Below the pieces are notes generated by a model, which was not told the origin of the DNA, did no database searches, and was given only the letters and a program-made list of their open reading frames with translations. From positions 1 through 34,735 of the forward strand of contig JABMOK010000016.1 in NCBI GenBank assembly GCA_013204155.1: a stretch of 34,735 nt of DNA, given 5' to 3'. This DNA is from Pseudohongiella sp. (GTDB lineage: Bacteria > Pseudomonadota > Gammaproteobacteria > Pseudomonadales > Pseudohongiellaceae). Every line of letters starts with the position of its first letter. The stretch's first letter is position 1. Shown one piece after another: positions 24,851 through 31,366 of the stretch. Both the position numbers and the translations under genes were made by a program.

Positions 24851-25849
24851 ATGGCAAATCCCTACACGCTTGCAAGACTCGTTGTCCCATTCGCCAGCAC
24901 CCTCATGCTCACGCTGGTCAGCAGTGCAAGTTTTGCCGCCGATGCTGATATTCCTCGCACCCCCTGGGGGAAACCCGATCTAAATGGCTACTGGGATTAT
25001 CACCACCTGACGCCATTACAGCGTCCAAGCCAATTTGAAGGCATTGAGGTGCTCGATGAAACCATGGCTAAAGACTGGGAAGACAATGCCTATAACCGGG
25101 TCGCCGATCAGCGCGGCCGAAACAGCAGCAACGACAATGTCAATTATGTAGGTGTGGATCTTTGGCACGAAGAAGCCTTAGGCGAATGGGAACTGGATGA
25201 TCACCGCACGGCCTTGATCACCGATCCCAAAAATGGTCGCCTGCCGCCCATGCTGGAATGCCGGATTGCGGAACGACGGGCGGTTCCCCGTTATCGAGGT
25301 TTCGCCCGCGGGCCAGAAGACAGATCTATGATGGAGCGTTGTATTTTTGCTCCCGCTTCCGTACCACCGATCGAGACACTGATCGAAAACGCCATGCTGC
25401 AGGTGCTTCTTACCGAAGACTATGTGGTCATCCAAACTGAACGCATGCACGACTCCCGCATCATAGCACTGGATAATCGAGCTCCCCTGCCCGCACACGT
25501 GAAGCAATACTATGGCAGTAGTCGCGGATATTGGGACGGCGACACCCTGGTGATTGAGACCACCAATATCGACGAGTCCTACAGCTATCAGGGATCGAGT
25601 CCGGATATGAAAGTTATTGAGCACCTGAGCCTGGGTACTGATGGCCGCATTCATTACCAATACACCATCGATGATCCCCGCAGTTGGGAAAAACCCTGGA
25701 CCGCCGGTTATCACTGGAAGCCGAGTGAGGGTCCAATCTTCGAGTATGCCTGTCACGAATGGAACTATGGCTTAACCGGTATCTTGCAGGGAATGCGTGT
25801 CGCCGAACAAGACGCGAAGGCTAAACCCAGCGAAGAGAATTACAAGTAG
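24851..25849 (+). CDS. Exported protein of unknown function (PWGxPDLNGxW type)
   Basis: A 332-residue protein starting at ATG 24851 (MANPYTLARL); the frame opens earlier and an ATG at 24845 is also possible. The signal peptide ends at SSASFAA. The mature protein begins TPWGKPDLNGYWD and has YWDGDTLVIETTNIDE, MKVIEHLSLGTDGRIHYQYTIDDPRSWEKPW and YACHEWNYGLTGIL. These landmarks parallel the divergent neighbour, with the conserved Cys-x-Glu element near the C-terminus. The family is widespread but uncharacterised to my knowledge. The 220-bp divergent spacer with the 12-bp array probably holds both promoters. It converges with the epoxide hydrolase gene. Confidence 0.85.
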   Translation: MANPYTLARLVVPFASTLMLTLVSSASFAADADIPRTPWGKPDLNGYWDYHHLTPLQRPSQFEGIEVLDETMAKDWEDNAYNRVADQRGRNSSNDNVNYVGVDLWHEEALGEWELDDHRTALITDPKNGRLPPMLECRIAERRAVPRYRGFARGPEDRSMMERCIFAPASVPPIETLIENAMLQVLLTEDYVVIQTERMHDSRIIALDNRAPLPAHVKQYYGSSRGYWDGDTLVIETTNIDESYSYQGSSPDMKVIEHLSLGTDGRIHYQYTIDDPRSWEKPWTAGYHWKPSEGPIFEYACHEWNYGLTGILQGMRVAEQDAKAKPSEENYK

Positions 25850-25906
25850 CGAAATGGTCGTTGACGAAATGCTACTCCGACACCTTCTTCTGTTTTCTAT
25901 AGATCG

Positions 25907-25976
25907 TTAACTACTAGCCATTAACTACAAGTTATTAACTACAAGTTATTAACTACAAGTTATTAACTACAAGTCA
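25907..25976. repeat. Five 14-bp tandem repeats overlapping the epoxide hydrolase stop
   Basis: Three exact TTAACTACAAGTTA units (25921-25962) are flanked by a diverged unit on the left (25907-25920) and a near-exact one on the right (25963-25976). The right-hand unit contains the TAG stop (25969-25967) of the minus-strand epoxide hydrolase gene, so the last codons of that gene seeded or were copied into the array. Confidence 0.85.
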
Positions 25977-27064
25977 TTTAAAAAACCCAGCATCGCCGCC
26001 GTAGTTTCCGCAGGCGCTTCCTGTTGTACCCAATGCCCAATTTCTGCAATCAATACTACGCCACGCAAATCTTCGACCACACGCGACATGCTGGCAGTCA
26101 ACTGCTCCTGTGTTGCTCCCGCGATAACCACATCTCTTGCACCGGCAATAAACAGTGTGGGCACCTGAACCTTCACCCCATCCAGATTTTCGGTGATTTC
26201 CCAGTTGCGATGAAAATTGCGGTAATAATTTATCCCGCCGCGAAAGCCCGACTGCTCAAATTGCGCGACGATGTAATCCAGATCTTCCGCCTTTAACCAC
26301 GCCGGCAATTCTTTCGCAGCACCGAGGCGATCGATCCACCCCCCGGCTGAGCGTAGCGGATCGGTGACAAGCGGGACTTCGCGTGGCGAGTTTGGTGACA
26401 AATATAATCGACTCAACAATCCGCGCGGATTGGAATCGTATTCTGCCTCCGCCACACCACCGGGCTCATTGTGATATAGAATATAGTAGAAGTTATCACC
26501 GAAGGCGGCCTTCCAACTTTCCAGTGGCGATTGTCTGGCACGACCTCCATAGGGCACGCTCATGGCAATCAATGCCGTGAATCTTTGTGGATGCAATAAC
26601 ACCGTATTCCAGGCAACGATTGATCCCCAGTCATGGCCTACCATGATCGCGGTTTCTTCGCCCAGCGCATCCAGAATGCCGACCATATCAGCCGCCACAT
26701 GCACGATGTCATAATCATCCACAGCGGCCGGTTTGTCGGTCTCACCATAACCACGCATATCTGGAGCGACTACATGGTAGCCGGCATCCGCCAGCGCCGT
26801 CAGTTGATGTCGCCATGAATACCAGGATTCTGGCCAGCCATGGGCCAACAAAATCAGAGGCCCTTCACCCGCTTCGGCGATACGCATGGTTAAACCATTA
26901 GCCTCGATAAAACGAAAGCTCACGCCTGTTACTGGTGATTGACTGGCCACAATTCCGCTCCCCTGCTGCGCTGATACTTGCGCCACCATAAAAACCAAAC
27001 TGAGTGACACGGCCACGAATGATCGAATGACTATAGATCCTGGAATTTTTATTCTCGCGTACAC
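25967..27064 (-). CDS. Exported epoxide hydrolase (alpha/beta-hydrolase)
   Basis: A 365-residue enzyme expected to open epoxides to diols. It begins at GTG 27064; an in-frame TGA lies two codons upstream and no ATG start is available before the hydrophobic signal (VIRSFVAVSLSLVFMVAQVSA). Epoxide-hydrolase hallmarks are HGWPESWYSWRHQ (oxyanion motif), PDMRGYGETDKP, the nucleophile elbow GHDWGSIVAWN with Asp145 instead of Ser, a lid with Tyr residues (INYYRNFHRNWE), a likely acid Asp in GARDVVIAG, and the catalytic His in IGHWVQQEAP. Export is unusual but matches the surrounding exported enzymes. Dehalogenases share the Asp nucleophile, but the HGWPES and lid pattern favours epoxide hydrolase. 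It is preceded by a palindrome-rich spacer. Confidence 0.9.
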   Translation of the reverse strand: MYARIKIPGSIVIRSFVAVSLSLVFMVAQVSAQQGSGIVASQSPVTGVSFRFIEANGLTMRIAEAGEGPLILLAHGWPESWYSWRHQLTALADAGYHVVAPDMRGYGETDKPAAVDDYDIVHVAADMVGILDALGEETAIMVGHDWGSIVAWNTVLLHPQRFTALIAMSVPYGGRARQSPLESWKAAFGDNFYYILYHNEPGGVAEAEYDSNPRGLLSRLYLSPNSPREVPLVTDPLRSAGGWIDRLGAAKELPAWLKAEDLDYIVAQFEQSGFRGGINYYRNFHRNWEITENLDGVKVQVPTLFIAGARDVVIAGATQEQLTASMSRVVEDLRGVVLIAEIGHWVQQEAPAETTAAMLGFLNDL

Positions 27065-27157
27065 TCGTCACTGACCCTGATGCTGTTTTGATCAACAAGA
27101 TTAACACAAGCCGTGTTGGCTTCACTACAGCATAGGTGACCGATATAGTCGAACATT

Positions 27158-27171
27158 GCGGGGGCCCCCGC
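27158..27171. repeat. Perfect 14-bp GC palindrome
   Basis: GCGGGGG and its exact complement CCCCCGC abut with no spacer. It is followed one base later by ACTTACA. It lies 94 bp upstream of the epoxide hydrolase start, in the spacer after the hybrid kinase gene. Confidence 0.8.
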
Positions 27172-27215
27172 TACTTACATTTTGACTTCCCCTTGGGAAA
27201 CCCGCGTGGAAAGCC

Positions 27216-27259
27216 AGGCGATGTCGCCTTGCACTTACAAATTATTCGTCCGGCAAGGC
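27216..27259. repeat. Two overlapping, mutually exclusive inverted repeats
   Basis: AGGCGA (27216-27221) pairs with TCGCCT (27224-27229). GCCTTGC (27226-27232) pairs with GCAAGGC (27253-27259). The two share bases 27226-27229, so they cannot form together. ACTTACA follows the first hairpin, as it follows the palindrome at 27158. The element may be a REP-like repeat or a 3'/5' RNA control structure on the minus strand. Confidence 0.6.
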
Positions 27260-27327
27260 AAAGCAGATTTTTCTGATGAGTATGCGAAAATGACAGGCTA
27301 TGATGAAACCAGGAAAAATTAACTAAT

Positions 27328-29253
27328 TCAGCTCTCGCGCAAAACCTTATTCACAACCTCAAACAAGGAGCTGGCAGTGAAGGGTTTCGGAAGAACGTCC
27401 CTGAAGCCGAAGCTTGTATGGCTTGCCATGACAGGATCAATCCCGTACCCGCTGGAAACAATGGCCTTCGCCTCAGGATTTATCTTCAAAATCTCGACAA
27501 TCGCTTCCTTTCCACCGACTCCTCCCGGGATTGTAAGATCCATAATAATACAGTCATAAGGTTTACCATCATCCATCGATTGCTTGTACATGCCAATTGC
27601 CTGCTCGCCACTGCTGGCCAGGCTAACCACATGACCTTTACTTTCCAACATTTGTTTCGCTATGTCGCAGATTGATTCTTCATCATCCATCATCAGGATT
27701 TTGCCAACGTGTTGTTTTTCAGCGACTTCGTCCGAGCCCGGATTCTCCTTTGTGAATTGTTGTAACTCAGACGCCGGCAGGAATACAGTAAAGCTGGTTC
27801 CTTCCCCAAGCACCGAGTCTACTGCAATATGACCGCCGTGCTTGAAAATGATAGAAAAGACTGTTGCCAGCCCCAGGCCATTGCCTGCCTGTTTGGTGGT
27901 GAAATAAGGATCAAATACTCGATCAAGATGTTCGGGATCAATACCTGTTCCTTCATCCCGTACTGTGGCCTTGACATATCTCCTTGAACTAAATCCCAGC
28001 TTCGTATCCTTGGAGAAATCAATATTCTCCAAAGTGACATGTAAGTGGCCGCCCGCGGGCATCGCCTGCACGGCATTTATTGCCAGATTGGTGAACACTT
28101 GTTCCAATTGTCCTGCATCGCCTTCGATAGCCCACAGATTCTCATCTGTCTTAAACGCGAGTTCTACATTGCTGCCTGTCAGATCAAAACGCGTCACTTC
28201 CTCCACAAGTTTCCCAAGAGTAATGCCCTTCTTTACTGGCTCTCCGCCCTTGGCAAAGATCAGCAACTGATTGGTAAGGCGGGACGCTCTCTGGAATGCC
28301 TCCTCCGCCTTTTCGAGAGGTTCGAGCCCCGCCTGACCCTTGGGAAAATTACTTTTAGTCAGTGAAATATTGCCAAACAACATAGTCAGGATATTGTTGA
28401 AATCGTGGGCTATGCCACCCGCCAGGACCCCTAAGCTTTCGAGTTTCTGCATTTTCTGCAGCTCTTTCTCCACCATCTTCGATCCAGTAATATCCTGAGA
28501 CGTGCCGACTAACTCAATAATTTCTCCATTCTTGCCTGTAACGGCTCCACCTATTGAGTGTATCCACCGCTCATTAGAATCAACCCCTTTAATTCGATAC
28601 CGAGACTCCCATATCCCGCCGTGCTCAGTGCAATGCTGAATTTCTGCCAGGACGCCCTTTTTGTCATCCTCATGGACAGCCTGCATAATCGCCGCCAAAT
28701 CTGCCCCCGGTGACATAGCAAACATACGATAGAATTCGTCAGAAGCCGTGACAGCACCCGTTGCCGGATTCAGTTTCCAGTGTCCAATATGAGCAAGCCT
28801 CTGTACTTTTTCGAGGAGCTCCTCACTCAGAGCAAGCTTTTGCTTGGTTTTTGTTTTCGATATAACGTCAATTAATGTGTCTGGTATTAACGAGGTGTAA
28901 TGAGACAACGGGTCTTTTATAATATACCCACTAACGCCGATTCGAATTGCTTCTGCAGCTATATTTTCACTGCCGGTTCCTGTCAATATGACTAAAGGTG
29001 TTGCAAGACCCATTTCGAGTATTTGATGACAGAAATCCAAACCGCTCATCCCGGGAAGATTGTAGTCAGTTACAAATAGATCAAATTCCTCACCCTTGTC
29101 AGCAATTTCCTGCAAGGCTTGCTCAGCTTTCTGAAAATGAATGACCTCCCATTTTCTCGCAGAATCGGCTGACAAGGCACGACGGAAACTCTCGACGTCG
29201 TGAAGAGAATCTTCGATAAGAACCAATTTTATAGGCATTATTTCTTTTGACAT
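27328..29253 (-). CDS. Hybrid sensor histidine kinase (REC-PAS-HisKA-HATPase-REC)
   Basis: A 641-residue cytosolic signalling protein without membrane segments. Domains in order: receiver 1 (8-130; Asp63 in VTDYNLPG, Lys113), a PAS domain with PAC (150-260; RLAHIGHWKLNPATG, GTSQDITG), a dimerisation/phosphoacceptor domain with His283 in GGIAHDFNN, and a HATPase domain with an N-box (FTNLAINAVQ), DEGTGID and GNGLGLA. Receiver 2 (517-640) has Asp572 in IMDLTIPGG and Lys623. All phosphotransfer residues are present. The start at 29253 lacks a strong ribosome-binding site; a Met five residues later is possible. It is the third gene of an operon with the PAS kinase and single receiver upstream, so receiver 1 may accept phosphate from them. 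No DNA-binding output is present. Confidence 0.93.
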   Translation of the reverse strand: MSKEIMPIKLVLIEDSLHDVESFRRALSADSARKWEVIHFQKAEQALQEIADKGEEFDLFVTDYNLPGMSGLDFCHQILEMGLATPLVILTGTGSENIAAEAIRIGVSGYIIKDPLSHYTSLIPDTLIDVISKTKTKQKLALSEELLEKVQRLAHIGHWKLNPATGAVTASDEFYRMFAMSPGADLAAIMQAVHEDDKKGVLAEIQHCTEHGGIWESRYRIKGVDSNERWIHSIGGAVTGKNGEIIELVGTSQDITGSKMVEKELQKMQKLESLGVLAGGIAHDFNNILTMLFGNISLTKSNFPKGQAGLEPLEKAEEAFQRASRLTNQLLIFAKGGEPVKKGITLGKLVEEVTRFDLTGSNVELAFKTDENLWAIEGDAGQLEQVFTNLAINAVQAMPAGGHLHVTLENIDFSKDTKLGFSSRRYVKATVRDEGTGIDPEHLDRVFDPYFTTKQAGNGLGLATVFSIIFKHGGHIAVDSVLGEGTSFTVFLPASELQQFTKENPGSDEVAEKQHVGKILMMDDEESICDIAKQMLESKGHVVSLASSGEQAIGMYKQSMDDGKPYDCIIMDLTIPGGVGGKEAIVEILKINPEAKAIVSSGYGIDPVMASHTSFGFRDVLPKPFTASSLFEVVNKVLRES

Positions 29254-29294
29254 ATAACCGCAACAAAATTCAAAGACGGATGAAAAGCAATACT

Positions 29295-29726
29295 CTATTC
29301 TGCCTCAACAAGCGCCCAATACAGATTGATTGTTTTTATTGCTTCGGAAAAATTTCCAAAGCCAACAGGTTTTCTAATATAATTTTTAACCCCATAGTTA
29401 TAGCTGGCTATTTTATCTTCATCCAAATCTGATGTAGTGAGAACAACAATACTAAGAGGATCTCTGACCTTATCTTCAAACAGTATTTTTAATACACCCA
29501 AACCGTCCAGCTTGGGCATATTAAGGTCCAAAAGCAGCAAAGCAGGCCATGGATGCAAATCAGCATCACTGTATTTTCCACGATGATAGAGGTAATCAAT
29601 ACATTCCTCACCATCTCTTACTATGATTAAATCGTTTTCAATTTTATTTTTATGCCATGCCCTTTCTGTAGCCAGCACATCATGCTCATTGTCTTCGGCA
29701 TACAGTACCGTGATTTTCTTTGACAT
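29295..29726 (-). CDS. Single-domain response regulator (Rcp1-like CheY family)
   Basis: A 143-residue stand-alone receiver. I start it at ATG 29726 (MSKKITVLYAEDN), with GAGAGG eight bases upstream; the frame allows a GTG three codons earlier. The acidic pair Glu11-Asp12, phospho-acceptor Asp67 in LLLLDLNMPKLDG, Thr97/98 and Lys119 in YIRKPVGF are all present. The EDNEHDVLAT start, the YLYHRGKY insert and the extended C-terminus are typical of Rcp1-like receivers that partner phytochrome-type kinases. No phytochrome photosensory domain is present in this window. It lies 18 bp downstream of the PAS kinase and 41 bp upstream of the hybrid kinase, so it is the probable phosphate carrier between them. 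Confidence 0.93.
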   Translation of the reverse strand: MSKKITVLYAEDNEHDVLATERAWHKNKIENDLIIVRDGEECIDYLYHRGKYSDADLHPWPALLLLDLNMPKLDGLGVLKILFEDKVRDPLSIVVLTTSDLDEDKIASYNYGVKNYIRKPVGFGNFSEAIKTINLYWALVEAE

Positions 29727-29744
29727 TATATTCACCTCTCTACT

Positions 29745-30899
29745 TTATCCAGGCAATTGAATGCAAACCGTTGTCCCTTCCCCGATCGCAGATTGAATTC
29801 TCATCTCTCCTGCCAGGTATTTGACAGCCTTCTGCACAATAGCTAAACCAATCCCTGTACCTTCATATTCTTCACTTGTATGCAGCCTCTTAAATGGCTT
29901 TAGTATCGTACTAATATATTTCTCATCTATTCCGATCCCATTATCTTCTATAATGAGCTCAATAGCTGAGTCCCCTACTTCTCTGTGACTCAATCTAATT
30001 TGCTTTGGATTAGATTCATTAAATTTAATAGCATTGCTAATGAGGTTAGTTAATATTTGCTTTAACAACCCTGGGTGAGTGCTAATTCTTGGCCAGGTAC
30101 TATCTTTTAGAATTGAAATGTCTGTGCTTTCAATAAGAGGTCGCAAAACATCATCCAGTATCTCGCCTAAATCCACGTCGTCTATTATAACAATCTTATC
30201 GCGACCTATTTTTGATAATGTGAGTAAATCTTCTATTAGAGTATTGCACTCGGTTACGGCTTTTTTTAACCCAGCCAGATATTTTCTGTCTGTTGAATCC
30301 AATTTCTCTTCCATGTCCTCGGTTAAAAAATCAGCATAATTATGCATCGCCCTGAGCGGCGCCCTTAAATCATGCGAAACGATATAATTGAACTGCTCCA
30401 GTTCTTCATTTAATAGGCCTAACTCTTCTACTTGTTGAATCTTTCTTTTAACTTCAACGCTATCAGTGATATCTCGAATTATTCCGATGAAGCTATGCTT
30501 ATCTCTCCAAACGAATTCGCTTATAGCCAAATTAATGGGAAAAGTTTTACCATTCTTATTTCTCCCATACACTTCCCGCCCTTTTCCTATAATCTTCTTT
30601 ACACCTGTTTCCAGATAATTATTGATATATTTATCATGCTCAGAACGATACGGGGAGGGCATTAGCATCTTGATATTGCTGCCTAACAATTCGGCTCTTG
30701 GGTAGCCAAAAAGAGTCTCTGTATGCTTGTTAACAGAAAGTATTATCCCATTTCCATCAATGGTAACAATGCTATCTATAATATTTTCGAGGATCGCATC
30801 CAAAAATAGACCAGCTTCTGATTCAGCTTCTATTGGAGCGCTTTCCTTTTGAGTCTCTTCCATTGTGCTGTGCATCGCGAAAACAGTGCCAAACCGCAT
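29745..30899 (-). CDS. PAS sensor histidine kinase with FixL-like PAS domain
   Basis: A 384-residue soluble kinase. The PAS domain (about 32-150) resembles the haem-PAS of FixL: LFGYPRAELLGSNIKMLMPS, then RSEHDKYINNY with His88 at the haem-ligand position. Arg108 in IIGKGREV and Ile126 in INLAISE match the FixL residues that contact bound oxygen (Arg220 and Ile238 in Bradyrhizobium numbering). The position of Arg206 is Asn. A coiled linker leads to HisKA with His176 in FNYIVSHDLRAPLRAM, and to HATPase with N-box TNLISNAIKF, DNGIGID and GTGIGLA. The start is uncertain: TATAAT lies only five bases before ATG 30899, so the real start may be Met9 or Met13. It is the first gene of the three-gene operon. 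Haem binding is an inference; many similar PAS domains bind none. Confidence 0.9.
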   Translation of the reverse strand: MRFGTVFAMHSTMEETQKESAPIEAESEAGLFLDAILENIIDSIVTIDGNGIILSVNKHTETLFGYPRAELLGSNIKMLMPSPYRSEHDKYINNYLETGVKKIIGKGREVYGRNKNGKTFPINLAISEFVWRDKHSFIGIIRDITDSVEVKRKIQQVEELGLLNEELEQFNYIVSHDLRAPLRAMHNYADFLTEDMEEKLDSTDRKYLAGLKKAVTECNTLIEDLLTLSKIGRDKIVIIDDVDLGEILDDVLRPLIESTDISILKDSTWPRISTHPGLLKQILTNLISNAIKFNESNPKQIRLSHREVGDSAIELIIEDNGIGIDEKYISTILKPFKRLHTSEEYEGTGIGLAIVQKAVKYLAGEMRIQSAIGEGTTVCIQLPG

Positions 30900-31366
30900 T
30901 GTATATTATATGTTTGGCAATCACTAACACTGAGGACAGCCTCTTGGCTTATAGATGAGGCCCTCCTCTGAGCGGAGACAGACGATTGCTCAGACTGCAA
31001 AATTCCGAGAAAAGAAGGGAGAAGATCGATTTCAAGCCCGAACTGACGGCAGGGGAATTCCTTAGCCCATTAAACGGGCGGAGCAGTTGCGTAAAAGAGA
31101 TCGGCGACTGTCCGGCAAACATCGTGCGGAAAGCATTCAAGACTGATGGCCAATCCCAAGATTCTCCTATGATGCACTGGAGGGCACAATGGAGGGCTGT
31201 CGTGAAGCGTGTAGCTGCGGATAAGGAAGTACAAGAGGCGGGGATACTTTCATCATATTTCTATCATATTTCTCTTAGTCACCGGCCCCATTAATTCAAA
31301 ACAGTCGACCGATAATCATTTGCAATACGAAATTGAATACGAAATTGAATAATTGTTAAGAGCGGA
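30900..31366. other. Intergenic region, no confident gene
   Basis: Both flanking kinases are on the minus strand. The region contains TATAAT on the minus strand just upstream of the PAS kinase. At 31327-31350 a 12-bp unit of the form TACGAAATTGAA is repeated twice. A plus-strand frame at 30986-31294 (102 codons) lacks a ribosome-binding site and recognisable features, so I leave it unannotated. Confidence 0.5.

Noticed and set aside
25178-25756. 192-codon minus-strand frame inside an exported-protein gene
   Set aside because: Antisense to the PWGxPDLNGxW protein; no motif, start signal or signal peptide supports it.
10984-25976. CRISPR array
   Set aside because: The repeats are direct head-to-tail units without unique spacers, and no cas genes are present.
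29295-30899. Bacteriophytochrome system
   Set aside because: The receiver is Rcp1-like, but the kinase has only a PAS sensor; no GAF/PHY chromophore domain or haem oxygenase gene is present.
30986-31294. 102-codon plus-strand frame between two kinases
   Set aside because: No ribosome-binding site, no recognisable domain, and it overlaps a comparable minus-strand frame.
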